This document shows positions 52,537 to 63,018 of a stretch of DNA of 64,000 nucleotides, in pieces. The notes beneath the pieces were generated by a model. That model worked only from the letters and a program-made list of their open reading frames with translations, ran no database searches and was not told the origin of the DNA. Source of the DNA: Streptosporangium amethystogenes (GTDB lineage Bacteria > Actinomycetota > Actinomycetes > Streptosporangiales > Streptosporangiaceae); contig NZ_JOEQ01000024.1 in assembly GCF_000721075.1 (NCBI RefSeq), forward strand, positions 124,001 to 188,000. The letters run 5' to 3'. Position 1 is the first letter of the stretch, and every line of letters begins with the position of its first letter. A program made the translations under genes and the position numbers.

Positions 52537-55500
52537 TCACCCCTGGACCGCGGCGATCATGACCGCCTCGTCGATGTCACGGCCCTCCAGCCGGGCGGAC
52601 TCGGCGGCCCGCAGGACCCGCTTGTAGTCCGTCGGCATGATCTTGCCGAACCGGGACGGGTCCCAGTCGGCCAGCAGCGACTTGGCCACCGTGGAGCCGG
52701 TCTCGGCCAGGTGCGTCTCGACGATCTCGCGCAGCACCTCGGAGTCGGCCTCGTCGAGCTCCTCGATCTCCACCATCTCGCGGTTGACCCGCTCGACGTC
52801 GGGATCGAGCAGGTAGGCGATGCCGCCCGACATGCCGGCCGCGAAGTTGCGGCCGGTCGGGCCGAGGATGACCGCCTTGCCGCCGGTCATGTACTCGCAG
52901 CCGTGGTCGCCCACGCCCTCGACCACCGCGGTGGCACCGGAGTTGCGGACGCAGAACCGCTCCCCCACCACGCCGCGGATGAACGCCTCGCCGGAGGTCG
53001 CGCCGTACAGGCCGACGTTGCCGGCGATGATGTGCCCCTCCAGCGGGGCCGCCTCGTGCGGCTGGACCGAGATCCGGCCGCCGGACAGGCCCTTGCCGAC
53101 GTAGTCGTTGGCGTCGCCGGTCAGCCGCAGCGTGACGCCCCTGGGCAGGAAGGCGCCGAAGGAGTTGCCCGCGGAGCCGGTGAAACGCACGTCGATGGTG
53201 TTGTCGGGCAGGCCTGCGCCGCCGTACCGCTTGGTCACCTCATGACCGAGCATGGTTCCGACGGTGCGGTTGACGTTGCGGATGGGCAGTTCGAGGGTGA
53301 CCCGGGAGCCGTCCTTGAGCGCGCCCTCCGCGAGCTGGATCAACGTGTTGTCCAGCGCCCTCGCCAGCCCGTGGTCCTGTCCCACCACGCGACGGAGCGA
53401 GGCTCCGGTGGGCAACTCGGGCTGGTGCAGGATCGGCGCCAGATCAAGACCGGCGGCCTTCCAGTGGTTCTCCGCCGAGGTGGTGTCCAGCAGCTCGGCG
53501 TGGCCGACGGCCTCCTCCAGGCTGCGGAAGCCCAGCGCGGCGAGATACTCGCGGATCTCCTGGGCGACGAACTCGAAGAAGTTGACCACGAACTCGGGCT
53601 TGCCGGTGAACCTCCTGCGCAGCTCGGGGTTCTGGGTGGCGACGCCGACCGGGCAGGTGTCCAGGTGGCAGACACGCATCATCACGCAGCCGGAGACGAC
53701 CAGGGGCGCGGTGGCGAAGCCGTACTCCTCGGCGCCGAGCAGCGCGGCGATGACCACGTCGCGGCCGGTCTTGAGCTGGCCGTCGACCTGGACGGTGATC
53801 CGGTCGCGCAGGCCGTTGAGCAGCAGCGTCTGCTGGGTCTCGGCCAGCCCGAGCTCCCAGGGGGCGCCCGCGTGCTTGAGCGAGGTCAGCGGGGAGGCGC
53901 CGGTGCCCCCGTCGTGGCCGGAGATGAGCACCACGTCGGCGTGGGCCTTGGACACGCCCGCCGCGACCGTTCCGACGCCGACCTCGGCCACCAGCTTGAC
54001 GTGCACGCGGGCGGCGGGGTTGGCGTTCTTCAGGTCGTGGATGAGCTGGGCGAGGTCCTCGATGGAGTAGATGTCGTGGTGCGGCGGTGGCGAGATGAGG
54101 CCGACGCCCGGGGTGGAGTGCCGGGTCTTGGCGATCCACGGGTAGACCTTGTGGCCGGGCAGCTGGCCGCCCTCGCCGGGCTTGGCGCCCTGGGCCATCT
54201 TGATCTGCAGGTCGTCGGCGTTGACCAGGTACTCCGACGTCACGCCGAACCGGCCGGAGGCCACCTGCTTGATGGCCGAGCGGCGGGCCGGGTCATGGAG
54301 CCGCTCGGGGTCCTCGCCGCCCTCACCGGTGTTGGACTTGCCGCCCAGCCGGTTCATCGCAATGGCGAGCGTCTCGTGCGCCTCCATCGAGATGGAGCCG
54401 TACGACATGGCTCCGGTGGAGAACCGCTTGACGATCTCGCTGACCGGCTCGACCTCGTCGATCGGCACCGGCTCGCGGACACCGTCCCTGAGCCTGAACA
54501 GGCCGCGCAGCGTCATCAGCCGCTCGGCCTGGGAGTCCACCAGGCCGGTGTACTCCTTGAAGATCTCGTAGCGGCGCGAGCGGGTGGCGTGTTGCAGCTT
54601 GAAGACGGTCTCGGGGTTGAACAGGTGCGGCTCGCCCTCGCGGCGCCACTGGTACTCGCCGCCGACCTCCAGACGGCGGTGGGCGTTCTCGGCCCGGGGG
54701 TAGGCGTGCCGGTGGCGCAGCGCCGCCTCCTTGGCGAGGACGTCGAAGCCGACACCGCCCAGCCGGGAGGTGGTCCCGGTGAAACAGACGTCGACGACCT
54801 CCTGGCTCAGGCCGAGCGCCTCGAAGATCTGCGCACCGGTGTAGGAGGCGACGGTGGACACCCCCATCTTGGACATGACCTTCAGCACGCCCTTGCCGTA
54901 CGCCTTGATGAGGTTGCGCACGGCCTTGTGCCTGTCGACCCGCAGCGCACCGGAGTCGACCATGTCCTCGACGGTCTCGATGGCCAGGTACGGGTTGACC
55001 GCACCCGCGCCGTAGCCGATGAGCAGCGCCATGTGGTGCGCCTCGCGCGCCTCGCCGGTCTCGATGACCAGGCCGACCCTGGTGCGGGTCTTCTCGGCGA
55101 TCAGGTGGTGGTGGACGGCACCGGTGAGCAGCAGCGACGGGATCGGCGCCAGCACGTCGGAGGAGCCCCGGTCGGAGAGGACGATGATCCGCGCCCCGCT
55201 CTCGATCGCCTCGGAGACCTCGGCGCGGATCTCCTCGATACGGCCGAGCAGTGCCTCGCCACCGCCCGCGACCTCGTACAGGCCACGGACCACGTGCGGG
55301 CGGAAGCCCGGCAGCGCGCCCTCGTCGTTGATGTGGATGATCTTCGCAAGCTCGTCGTTGTCGATCACCGGGTAGGGCAGCACCAGCTGGCGGCAGGAGG
55401 CCGGGCCCGGGTCGAGCAGGTTGCCCTCGGGGCCGATGGTGGTGGCCAGGGAGGTGACGAGCTCCTCCCGGATCGCGTCCAGCGGCGGGTTGGTGACCTG

Positions 55501-57042
55501 CGCGAACAGCTGGCTGAAGTAGTCGAACAGCAGCCGGGGCTTCTCACTGAGCACCGCGACGGGGGTGTCGGTGCCCATCGAGCCGATCGGCTCGGCGCCC
55601 GCCCTGGCCATCGGCGCCAGGATGATCCGCAGCTCCTCCTCGGTGTAGCCGAAGGTCTGCTGACGCCTGATCAGCGCCTCGTGCGTCGGGACCTCGTGCG
55701 CGCGGGCGGGCAGCTCCTCGAAGCGGACCAGCCCGGCGTGCAGCCAGTCGGCGTACGGCAGCTCGGCCGCCAGCTCGGCCTTGATCTCGTCGTCCTCGAT
55801 GATCTTGCCGAGCTCGGTGTCGATCAGGAACATCTTGCCGGGCTGCAGGCGGCCCTTGCGGACCACGTCCTCGGGGGCGATGTCGAGCACGCCGGCCTCG
55901 GAGGCCAGCACGACCAGGCCGTCGGTGGTGACCCAGAACCGTCCCGGGCGCAGGCCGTTACGGTCGAGTACCGCGCCGACCAGGGTGCCGTCGGAGAAGG
56001 TGATCGAGGCCGGGCCGTCCCAGGCCTCCATGAGGGTGGAGTGGAACTCGTAGAACGCCCGCCGGGCGGGGTCCATCTCGGTGTGGTTCTCCCACGCCTC
56101 GGGGATCATCATCAGCACCGCGTGCGGCAGCCGGCGCCCGGCGAGGTGCAGGAGTTCCAGGGTCTCGTCGAAGGAGGCGGTGTCGGAGCCGGCCGGGTCG
56201 CAGATCGGGAAGAGCCGCGACAGGTCTCCCGGCAGGTTCGCGGTCCGCAGCATGGCCTCGCGGGCCCGCATCCAGTTGCGGTTGCCCTTGACCGTGTTGA
56301 TCTCACCGTTGTGGGCGATGTAGCGGTACGGGTGCGCCAGCGGCCACGAGGGAAAGGTGTTGGTGGAGAAACGCGAGTGGACCAGCGAGATCGCGGTCTC
56401 GTAGCGCTCGTCGCTGAGGTCGGGGAAGAACTGCTCGACCTGCAGCGGGGTGAGCATGCCCTTGTAGACGATGGTCCGGCAGCTCAGCGAGGGGAAGTAG
56501 ACGTTCGCCTCGTGCTCGGCCCGCTTGCGCAGGCAGAAGGCCAGCCGGTCCAGCTCCAGGCCGGTCTCGCCGTTGGGGGACGTCACGAACAGCTGGCCGA
56601 AGAACGGCATCACCGCGCGGGCGCTCGGCCCGGGCAGGTCGGGGGTGGTCGGCACGTCCCGCCAGCCGATGACCGTCAGGCCCTCCTGCTCGGCGATCTC
56701 CTCGATCAGCCGCACCGCCCCGGCGCGGGCCGACGCCTCGGCGGGCAGGAAGGCCGTGCCGGCGGCGTAGGCTCCGGCCACGGGCAGGGGGAAGTCCACC
56801 ACCGTGCGAAAGAAGGTGTCGGGGATCTGGGTCAGGATCCCGGCGCCGTCGCCGGTGTCAGGTTCGCTGCCCTGTGCGCCCCGGTGATCGAGGTTGCACA
56901 GGGCGGTCAGTGCCTTCGCGACGATGTCGTGGCTGCGGCGGCCGGCCACGTCCGCGACCATGGCGACGCCACAGGCGTCGTGCTCGTGCGAGGGGTGGTA
57001 CAGGCCTTGGGGCTCGGGAAAGCCGAGGTGGGCAGCGGGCAT
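52537..57042 (-). CDS. gltB: Glutamate synthase large subunit
   Basis: A 1501-residue GOGAT alpha subunit: glutamine plus 2-oxoglutarate to two glutamates. ATG 57042 is chosen for the GGGAGGGATTCC site; the frame opens to 57081. The N-terminal nucleophile Cys24 ([13 protein letters not shown]) is expected to be exposed by removal of a short propeptide. The FMN-binding core carries [20 protein letters not shown] and the 3Fe-4S ligands [15 protein letters not shown]. The C-terminal beta-helix domain (GXXG repeats, [20 protein letters not shown]) is complete. Confidence 0.96.
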   Translation of the reverse strand: MPAAHLGFPEPQGLYHPSHEHDACGVAMVADVAGRRSHDIVAKALTALCNLDHRGAQGSEPDTGDGAGILTQIPDTFFRTVVDFPLPVAGAYAAGTAFLPAEASARAGAVRLIEEIAEQEGLTVIGWRDVPTTPDLPGPSARAVMPFFGQLFVTSPNGETGLELDRLAFCLRKRAEHEANVYFPSLSCRTIVYKGMLTPLQVEQFFPDLSDERYETAISLVHSRFSTNTFPSWPLAHPYRYIAHNGEINTVKGNRNWMRAREAMLRTANLPGDLSRLFPICDPAGSDTASFDETLELLHLAGRRLPHAVLMMIPEAWENHTEMDPARRAFYEFHSTLMEAWDGPASITFSDGTLVGAVLDRNGLRPGRFWVTTDGLVVLASEAGVLDIAPEDVVRKGRLQPGKMFLIDTELGKIIEDDEIKAELAAELPYADWLHAGLVRFEELPARAHEVPTHEALIRRQQTFGYTEEELRIILAPMARAGAEPIGSMGTDTPVAVLSEKPRLLFDYFSQLFAQVTNPPLDAIREELVTSLATTIGPEGNLLDPGPASCRQLVLPYPVIDNDELAKIIHINDEGALPGFRPHVVRGLYEVAGGGEALLGRIEEIRAEVSEAIESGARIIVLSDRGSSDVLAPIPSLLLTGAVHHHLIAEKTRTRVGLVIETGEAREAHHMALLIGYGAGAVNPYLAIETVEDMVDSGALRVDRHKAVRNLIKAYGKGVLKVMSKMGVSTVASYTGAQIFEALGLSQEVVDVCFTGTTSRLGGVGFDVLAKEAALRHRHAYPRAENAHRRLEVGGEYQWRREGEPHLFNPETVFKLQHATRSRRYEIFKEYTGLVDSQAERLMTLRGLFRLRDGVREPVPIDEVEPVSEIVKRFSTGAMSYGSISMEAHETLAIAMNRLGGKSNTGEGGEDPERLHDPARRSAIKQVASGRFGVTSEYLVNADDLQIKMAQGAKPGEGGQLPGHKVYPWIAKTRHSTPGVGLISPPPHHDIYSIEDLAQLIHDLKNANPAARVHVKLVAEVGVGTVAAGVSKAHADVVLISGHDGGTGASPLTSLKHAGAPWELGLAETQQTLLLNGLRDRITVQVDGQLKTGRDVVIAALLGAEEYGFATAPLVVSGCVMMRVCHLDTCPVGVATQNPELRRRFTGKPEFVVNFFEFVAQEIREYLAALGFRSLEEAVGHAELLDTTSAENHWKAAGLDLAPILHQPELPTGASLRRVVGQDHGLARALDNTLIQLAEGALKDGSRVTLELPIRNVNRTVGTMLGHEVTKRYGGAGLPDNTIDVRFTGSAGNSFGAFLPRGVTLRLTGDANDYVGKGLSGGRISVQPHEAAPLEGHIIAGNVGLYGATSGEAFIRGVVGERFCVRNSGATAVVEGVGDHGCEYMTGGKAVILGPTGRNFAAGMSGGIAYLLDPDVERVNREMVEIEELDEADSEVLREIVETHLAETGSTVAKSLLADWDPSRFGKIMPTDYKRVLRAAESARLEGRDIDEAVMIAAVQG

Positions 57043-57241
57043 GGAATCCCTCCCGTCGTCTTGCTTCATTGGAACAAGCAAGGGACGACGTTGGCCCTGC
57101 TGCGTGGTGGGTAGAGGTTACCGTACCCTGCCGGATACCGGCCTACCCGGTCAGGTCACACCGATTTGGCGCCGATTCGCCCGGTTTGTTTAACACGCGC
57201 TGATGGCACGACATTCCAGGTCCGGGCTTTAAGGTGGCCGA

Positions 57242-58903
57242 ATGGAACCGACCGCCCCCAGTGGACCGACCGACACCGGAACCTCCGACACCTCGGGCGT
57301 GTCGGAGGTGCCAGGCGGCCCGGCCGCCCACGAGGGGGTCGGGGCGCTCGTCGCCCGGCAGGGCGTCGACGGCAGGCGGCTGAGGATCGCGCTGGCGGCG
57401 CTGGGCGACGGCCGCTGGTGGACTCTCGCCGACCTGGTCAGGCGGACCGCGACGTCGCGGCGGACCATCGAGGCGCTGCTCCGCGAGGTGGACGGCGAGC
57501 TGGAACGCTCCGGCGACCGTTTCAGGCTTCCCGCCCACTGGGCCGGGCAGGAGGTGAGCGCCCTGGCACCGGCCGACCCGGTGGCGCACCTCCTCTCCGA
57601 CCGGGCGGAACTGGTCGCGCGGATGGACGGGCTGATCGCCAAGGCCCCCCGTGGCCGCCACACGCTGGACCACGTCGCCGCGACCGGCGACACCGTGGTC
57701 CGGCGGGCACTGCTGCTGGACGCCCGGTTCTGGCTGGACGGCGCCCGGCTGCTGTGCGTGGGCGACCACGACCTGACCTCGCTGGCCACCGCGATGCTGC
57801 ACCCCGGCGTCGAGGTGACGGTCGTCGACGTCGACGAGCGCATCCTGGCCTACATCGCCGGCCAGGCCGACCGGCTCGGGCTGGCCGTGCGGACCCGCTG
57901 GGCCGACCTGCGCCTGGGACTGCCCGCCTCCGCGCGGGGCTGGGCCGATCTGGCGATCACCGACCCGCCCTACACCCCCGAGGGGGTCGGGCTGTTCGTC
58001 GCCCGCTGCGCGGAGGGACTGCGCGACCGTGAGCAGGGCCGGATCATGCTGGCGTACGGAGCGAGCGAGCGCACCCCCGCACTCGCCCTCAAGGTGCAGC
58101 AGGCCCTGTCCCAGCTCAATCTGGTCAACGAGGCGATCTACCCCGACTTCAACCGCTACCTCGGCGCCGAGGCCATCGGCTCGGCCGCCGACCTGTACGT
58201 CCTGCGCCCCACCACAAGGACCTGGCCGGCCGCTGCCGCCCGTACCGACTCCTCCGGCACCGCCATCTACACGCAGGGCCCCCAGTCCGTGGAGTCCACA
58301 GCCGACTCCGCCGCCTCCGCCCCGGATCTCGCGGCCGGTTTCGAGGACGGGTTCGTCCCGGAGGTGCTGGTGGGCGAGTGGCCCCGCGACGTGCTGCCCA
58401 AAGCCCCCAGAGCGCGCCTGGCGACCTGGCTGGCCAAACCTTACGCCAGTGCCCCGGCCAGGGTGGCGATCTCCGTACCGGCCGGGCTGGAGGCCGCGCT
58501 GCCCCGGCTGCTGCTGGCCACCCGCGCCGGGGAGGTCCGGGTCACCCTGGCCACGGCCCCCGGAAACCTCCCCGCCGACCTGCTCGCCCCCGTCTACGAC
58601 CTCACCGTCAAGGGCTCGTCCGTACGCGCCGTCCGGACGGCACCTCACCAGGACGACGCGGCCCGGATCCTGCGCCGCGTCCTGGACAACGCGCACGGCA
58701 AGCTCGCCAACACCTGGCGCGAGGCCCTGATCAAGGTCAGGGGCGAGTTGACGAAGAAGCAGGCCAGGGCGGTCATCGCCGCCGTCGCCCCGTGGGCGGA
58801 CGACGTCACGGTCCTCGAACTGCCCGCCCACCGGCTCCTGGAGCTCCGGGCCGCGGTGCAGAGCTCCCTCAGCGCACCAGCCGGCGCTGGAGCGCCAGAC
58901 TGA
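57242..58903 (+). CDS. BpsA-like branched-chain aminopropyltransferase/methyltransferase
   Basis: A 553-residue protein. Residues ~45-105 form a winged helix (LRIALAALGDGRWWTLADLV). Residues ~150-310 form a Rossmann domain like N4-bis(aminopropyl)spermidine synthase: GARLLCVGDHDLTSLATAML and the DPPYT box LAITDPPYTPEGVGLFVA. The C-terminal ~200 residues are Ala/Pro-rich and unassigned. The family makes branched polyamines in thermophiles; actinobacterial members are uncharacterised to my knowledge. Divergent from gltB; its end overlaps the convergent next gene by 35 bases. Confidence 0.75.
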   Translation: MEPTAPSGPTDTGTSDTSGVSEVPGGPAAHEGVGALVARQGVDGRRLRIALAALGDGRWWTLADLVRRTATSRRTIEALLREVDGELERSGDRFRLPAHWAGQEVSALAPADPVAHLLSDRAELVARMDGLIAKAPRGRHTLDHVAATGDTVVRRALLLDARFWLDGARLLCVGDHDLTSLATAMLHPGVEVTVVDVDERILAYIAGQADRLGLAVRTRWADLRLGLPASARGWADLAITDPPYTPEGVGLFVARCAEGLRDREQGRIMLAYGASERTPALALKVQQALSQLNLVNEAIYPDFNRYLGAEAIGSAADLYVLRPTTRTWPAAAARTDSSGTAIYTQGPQSVESTADSAASAPDLAAGFEDGFVPEVLVGEWPRDVLPKAPRARLATWLAKPYASAPARVAISVPAGLEAALPRLLLATRAGEVRVTLATAPGNLPADLLAPVYDLTVKGSSVRAVRTAPHQDDAARILRRVLDNAHGKLANTWREALIKVRGELTKKQARAVIAAVAPWADDVTVLELPAHRLLELRAAVQSSLSAPAGAGAPD

Positions 58904-59489
58904 GGCCGTCCACGGCGACCTGCGGGTAGGTGAGATCCACCTGGCCCCCCTCGACCACCGGGGCGACCCAGCTCACCGTGGCGTAGTGCCCCAGAGCACG
59001 GGCCTGTGCCCAGCTGCGTGAGCCGTCGAAACCCTCGGGCGTGTCGGGGGCGGGCCGGACGAAGCCGTCGCCCCTGAGCGCCGCCACCAATCTGTCCGCG
59101 GCGGTGGAGTCCGCGAGGTTGAAAATCAGGAACTGGCCGGAGACCTCGCCGTCCTCGCTCTCGTAGCGGGCCCGCAGCGCCTGCGTGCACCCGTCGAGCG
59201 CGTCCAGCGCGCTCCCCCAGGCCGCCTCGGCGCAGTCGGCGAGGGTTTCGGTGGCCTTGAGCGCGAGCCTGGTGGTGCCCGCCGACACCGAGGGGCCGGG
59301 GAACATCTCGGCGACGGTCAGCGGCTGGGGGTCGAGGACACGGGTCGCGATGGGCGCGTAGTGGGCCGTGCTGGGCTCCGTGCGAAGGACGGCCGCGCGC
59401 GGATCGGGCCTGCCCCCCAGCAGAAGGAAGGCCGCCACCCCGGCGACCACGACCAGCACGGCGACGGTGACGGCGATCCACTTTCGCAT
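58869..59489 (-). CDS. Membrane-anchored protein, paralogue of the upstream gene
   Basis: A 206-residue protein from ATG 59489: one N-terminal helix (WIAVTVAVLVVVAGVAAFLLL) and an extracytoplasmic domain. It shares with the 59563-60408 product the pattern DCAxAxWG...GCTQxxRxxYxSxDGxVxxQ, FNLxDxxxADxLVxxL and GHYAxxxW, so the two are paralogues. The Cys pair may form a disulfide. No named family. Three-gene unit with the VIT transporter. Confidence 0.65.
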   Translation of the reverse strand: MRKWIAVTVAVLVVVAGVAAFLLLGGRPDPRAAVLRTEPSTAHYAPIATRVLDPQPLTVAEMFPGPSVSAGTTRLALKATETLADCAEAAWGSALDALDGCTQALRARYESEDGEVSGQFLIFNLADSTAADRLVAALRGDGFVRPAPDTPEGFDGSRSWAQARALGHYATVSWVAPVVEGGQVDLTYPQVAVDGLSLALQRRLVR

Positions 59490-59562
59490 GAGGAGAGAGC
59501 TTACTTCGACGGGCGGGACGCCAGGGACCACTGAGCCGAGACGGACACCGGGGTGGCGGGGA

Positions 59563-60408
59563 CTACTTGGACGGGGCGGGCACGGGAGAGGCGGCGACGA
59601 TGCGGCGGAAGATCGCCTTCTCCACACCGCGGACCGTCAGAGCCAGCGAGACGAAGTCGTCCTTCGGGCCGGGATCGGCGCCGTCGGTCCTGCCGATCCA
59701 GACCAGGCCCGCGTAGTGCCCCATGGCGTGCCCGCTGGACTCGGTGTGCCCCCCGACGGGGAAGACGGCCTTGCCCGCCTGGAGCGGCCGGACCCAACCG
59801 CCTCGGTGCAGGGTGGTCAGCGTGTTCACCAGCGTGTCGGCCGAGGCGGTGTCGCGGAGGTTGAACAGGGTGTATTGAGCGACGTGGCGGCCGTCCGCGC
59901 TGACGTAGAGGCCCCTGGCCACCTGGGTGCACCCGCCCTGGACGAGCAGGTCGGCGAGCCCCTGCCCCCAGGTCGCCATCGCGCAGTCGGCCTCCAGGCG
60001 GGTGGCCGCCAGCCTCAGCGTGATCCTGCCCTCCTTAAGGGTCCTGGTGGCGAAGAGATCCTTGACCGTCAGCGGCTTGGGGTCGGCCTTGCTCTGCGCG
60101 ATCGGGGCGAACACCTTGGAGGAGGGCCAGCCCTTGTAGGCGTCGGGCCTCGGCTCGGTGCCGATGACCGAGGCGGTGGCCCGTTCGGGCACGAAGTCGT
60201 TGCCGATCGCGGAGATCGCGAGGGTGAGGGCGAGCGCGGCGACCAGCACGCCCGCCACCGCCCCGAGGACCATCAGCAGCCGCTGCTGGCGCCGGGTCAG
60301 CCCCCACTCGTCCAGCCGGGTGATGTTCTCGGTCTGGGGCTGCGCCCTGGCGGAGGTGCGGCGGCGCTTGCGCGCGGGTGTGGCGGGCGGGCCGGCCGGA
60401 GGGGTCAC
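59563..60408 (-). CDS. Membrane-anchored protein, paralogue of the downstream gene
   Basis: A 281-residue protein from GTG 60408, which overlaps the VIT stop (GTGA). The cytoplasmic N-terminus is basic (KRRRTSARAQPQ); one helix follows at ~residues 45-65 (LLMVLGAVAGVLVAALALTLAI), then a ~210-residue outside domain with the shared Cys-containing motif (DCAMATWGQGL, GCTQVARGLYVSADG). Function unknown; translational coupling suggests a link to the transporter. Confidence 0.65.
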   Translation of the reverse strand: MTPPAGPPATPARKRRRTSARAQPQTENITRLDEWGLTRRQQRLLMVLGAVAGVLVAALALTLAISAIGNDFVPERATASVIGTEPRPDAYKGWPSSKVFAPIAQSKADPKPLTVKDLFATRTLKEGRITLRLAATRLEADCAMATWGQGLADLLVQGGCTQVARGLYVSADGRHVAQYTLFNLRDTASADTLVNTLTTLHRGGWVRPLQAGKAVFPVGGHTESSGHAMGHYAGLVWIGRTDGADPGPKDDFVSLALTVRGVEKAIFRRIVAASPVPAPSK

Positions 60409-61124
60409 AGTCCGACCCCTCCCAGGAGGGTGCCCAGGCCGAAGGTCAGGGCCGCGGCGACCGCGCCGACAAGAAGCTGGCGCAGTCCGCTGTACCACCA
60501 GCTGCGCGCGGTGACCCGGGAGACCAGCGCGCCCGCGCCGAACAGGGCCAGACAGGAGATCACCGCCGAGGTCGTCAGGCTGGTGACCCCGAGCAGGTAC
60601 GGCAGCAGCGGCAGGAGCGCGCCCACGCCGAACGACAGGAACGAGGAGATCGCGGCGATCCGGGGCGAGGGCAGGTCCCGGGCGGTGACCCCCAGCTCGG
60701 CCTGGGTGTGCACCTCAAGCGCCCGGTCGGGGTCCATCGAGATCTGCCGGGCCACCTCGGCCGCCACGGCGGGCTCGACGCCCCGGTCCTCGTAGAGCTT
60801 GGCGAGCTCCAGCTGCTCGGCCTCGGGATGGCGTTCGAGCTCGCGCCGTTCGACGTCGATCTCGGCCAGGGCGAGTTCCCGCTGGCTGGCCACCGAGACG
60901 TACTCACCCCCGGCCATGGAGAACGCGCCCGCCGCCAGCCCCGCGACTCCGGCCAGCACGATGACCGTGGTGCCGGCGTTGCCGCCGGCGACACCGGCGA
61001 TCAGGGCGAAGTTCGAGACGAGGCCGTCCATCGCGCCGAACACCGACGGCCGCAGCCAGCCGCCGTTGACGTCGCGATGCCGGTGGTGCATCTCGGCGCG
61101 GCCCCCCGAGTCGTCGCCACTCAC
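60405..61124 (-). CDS. VIT1/CCC1-family iron/manganese transporter
   Basis: A 239-residue transporter with five helices. The N-terminal RPSVFGAMDGLVSNFALIAG and AGAFSMAGGEYVSVASQREL are typical of VIT/CCC1 proteins, and the cytoplasmic segment rich in Glu (EIDVERRELERHPEAEQLEL) is the metal-binding helix region. Exports or sequesters Fe2+/Mn2+. Its start overlaps the lgt stop by 4 bases, so it is coupled to lgt. Confidence 0.87.
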   Translation of the reverse strand: MSGDDSGGRAEMHHRHRDVNGGWLRPSVFGAMDGLVSNFALIAGVAGGNAGTTVIVLAGVAGLAAGAFSMAGGEYVSVASQRELALAEIDVERRELERHPEAEQLELAKLYEDRGVEPAVAAEVARQISMDPDRALEVHTQAELGVTARDLPSPRIAAISSFLSFGVGALLPLLPYLLGVTSLTTSAVISCLALFGAGALVSRVTARSWWYSGLRQLLVGAVAAALTFGLGTLLGGVGL

Positions 61125-62227
61125 CGGGACCCTTTCTCCTCCTGGTCGGCCAGGTCGGACGGGTGGGCCGGATCGACCGAGTCGTCGGCCGCGAGCGTGC
61201 CGGAGACGAGCCTCGGCTCATCCTCCTCCTTCGCCGGGCCGCTCTCGTCGGAGTCGGCCAGGTCGGACGGGTGAGCCGGGTCGGCGGTGTCCTCCCCGTC
61301 CGAGGCGGCCGGGGTGAGGACCGGCTCGGCATCGGTGTCGGCTCCGGCCTCGCCCTTGTCCGCGTCGCCGGTCTCGACCTGCACGGGCTCGACGGCCGAA
61401 TCTGACAGCGGGCGGACCTGCTCGGTGTTGCTCTTGTTCCTGGCGTACCAGAAGTAGGCCATCGCCCCGATGAACAGGATGATCGAGGTCCACTGGTTGA
61501 GCCGCAGGCCGAGGATGTGGTGGGCGCTGTCGACCCGTAGCCCCTCGATCCAGAAGCGGCCCACGGTGTAGCCGGCGACGTAGAGCGCGAACAGGCGGGC
61601 GTGGCGGAGCGCGAATTTGCGTCCTGCCCAGATGAGAACCAGTGCCAGGCCCAGGTCCCAGATCGACTCGTACAGGAAGGCCGGGTGGTAGGTGGCCTCA
61701 CCCGGCACCGTGCCGGGCCGGTCGGGGTCGATCTCCAGACCCCACGGCAGGTCGGTGGGGCTGCCGAACAGCTCCTGGTTGAAGTAGTTGCCCCAGCGGC
61801 CGATGGCCTGGGCCACCGCGATCCCGGGGGCGACGGTGTCGGCCACCGCGGACAGGGAGATGCCCCTGTTGCGGCACCCCAGCCAGACACCGACTCCACC
61901 CAGCGCGACGGCACCCCAGATGCCCAGGCCGCCGTTCCAGATGAACAGCGCCTCGATCGGCTCGTTGGGTGCGTCCGGCCCGAAGTAGAGCTGCCAGTCG
62001 GTGATGACGTGATAGAGGCGTCCGCCGACCAGGCCGAACGGCACGGCCCAGACGGCGAGATCCACGATGGTCCCCGGCTCACCGCCGCGGGCACGCCAGC
62101 GGCGCTCGCCGATGACTACCGCGACGACGACGCCGAGCACGATGCACAGTGCGTAGGCCCGGATGGGGACCACACCGAACAGATACCAGACCCCCTGGGA
62201 GGGGCTGGGAATCGAGGCGAGGGGCAT
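61121..62227 (-). CDS. lgt: Phosphatidylglycerol-prolipoprotein diacylglyceryl transferase
   Basis: First enzyme of lipoprotein maturation: it transfers diacylglycerol to the lipobox Cys. The 368-residue protein has seven helices and the Lgt signature GRWGNYFNQELFG with the essential His/Arg region (GGRLYHVITDW). After about residue 270 a soluble acidic tail of ~100 residues follows, with the motif DPAHPSDLAD twice (TADPAHPSDLADSDES and SVDPAHPSDLADQEEK). Tails of this kind occur in actinobacterial Lgt and are not needed for catalysis. Confidence 0.93.
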   Translation of the reverse strand: MPLASIPSPSQGVWYLFGVVPIRAYALCIVLGVVVAVVIGERRWRARGGEPGTIVDLAVWAVPFGLVGGRLYHVITDWQLYFGPDAPNEPIEALFIWNGGLGIWGAVALGGVGVWLGCRNRGISLSAVADTVAPGIAVAQAIGRWGNYFNQELFGSPTDLPWGLEIDPDRPGTVPGEATYHPAFLYESIWDLGLALVLIWAGRKFALRHARLFALYVAGYTVGRFWIEGLRVDSAHHILGLRLNQWTSIILFIGAMAYFWYARNKSNTEQVRPLSDSAVEPVQVETGDADKGEAGADTDAEPVLTPAASDGEDTADPAHPSDLADSDESGPAKEEDEPRLVSGTLAADDSVDPAHPSDLADQEEKGSR

Positions 62228-62253
62228 GTCAGGTGACGTTACCGTGTCCCGGG

Positions 62254-63018
62254 CTACTTGGCGGCATCAAGAACGGCCTGACGCAGATCGGCCGGTTTGA
62301 AAGCCACGTTCGTGTCCAACTCGGTGCCGTTGAGCTTCAGCGTCGGGGTGCCCGTGAGCTTCTGGGAATCCATGACCTTGGTGCTGTATTCGAGGTGCGC
62401 GGGCGCCTTCTCCTGGCTGGTCACGCATGCCTCGAAGCCGGAGTCGGTCACCCCGGCGTCCTTGCCCCAGGCGATCAGATCGGGGATCTTGAAACCCTCC
62501 ACGAGCTCCGAGGGCTGCTCCTTGAACAACTTGTCGTGGAAGGCGATCCAGGGGGCGCCCCCGGGGATGCAGCGGATCGCCGACGCGGCGCGCAGCGAGT
62601 TGGCCCGGGTGATCCCCTTGTTGGTCTGCTCCTGGAAGATCGTGATCGGGTGGTAGACCACCTTGGCCTTGCCCTCGGCCGCCAGGTTCTTGATCGTTGG
62701 GCCGCTGGTCTCCTCCAGCGCCCTGCAGGCGGGGCACTGGAAGTCCTCGTAGACGTCCAGGACCGGCTTCTCCACACCCGCCCTGGCCATGACCACCGAA
62801 CCGTCCCCGGCGACGGTGATCGGCGCGAGTGAGGCCCCGACCTGCTCGGACTTGCTGCTCTGGGCGGCGAACCACCAGCCGCCGCCGACGGCGGCGATCG
62901 CGACGACGGCCACGGTCGCGATGGTCGCCACGCGCTTGCGCTTCTCCCTCCGCAACTGTTCCTCGCGCTGCGCCTTGATCCGATCACGCGCCGACTGCTC
63001 CCGCGCGGCCTTGCCCAT
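62254..63018 (-). CDS. DsbA-family membrane-anchored thiol-disulfide protein
   Basis: A 254-residue protein: a charged N-terminus, one helix (~residues 29-50), and a thioredoxin-fold domain with active site CPAC (YEDFQCPACRALEE) and the cis-Pro TGTPTLKLNGTEL. A second Cys pair (AIRCIPG, FEACVTS) may form a structural disulfide. It probably oxidises or isomerises exported thiols. Its ATG overlaps the MauE-like stop (ATGA). Confidence 0.88.
   Translation of the reverse strand: MGKAAREQSARDRIKAQREEQLRREKRKRVATIATVAVVAIAAVGGGWWFAAQSSKSEQVGASLAPITVAGDGSVVMARAGVEKPVLDVYEDFQCPACRALEETSGPTIKNLAAEGKAKVVYHPITIFQEQTNKGITRANSLRAASAIRCIPGGAPWIAFHDKLFKEQPSELVEGFKIPDLIAWGKDAGVTDSGFEACVTSQEKAPAHLEYSTKVMDSQKLTGTPTLKLNGTELDTNVAFKPADLRQAVLDAAK

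Noticed and set aside
52711-57114. 1467-codon plus-strand open frame opposite gltB
   Set aside because: Mirror of gltB codon structure; no recognisable domain, while gltB is complete and conserved.
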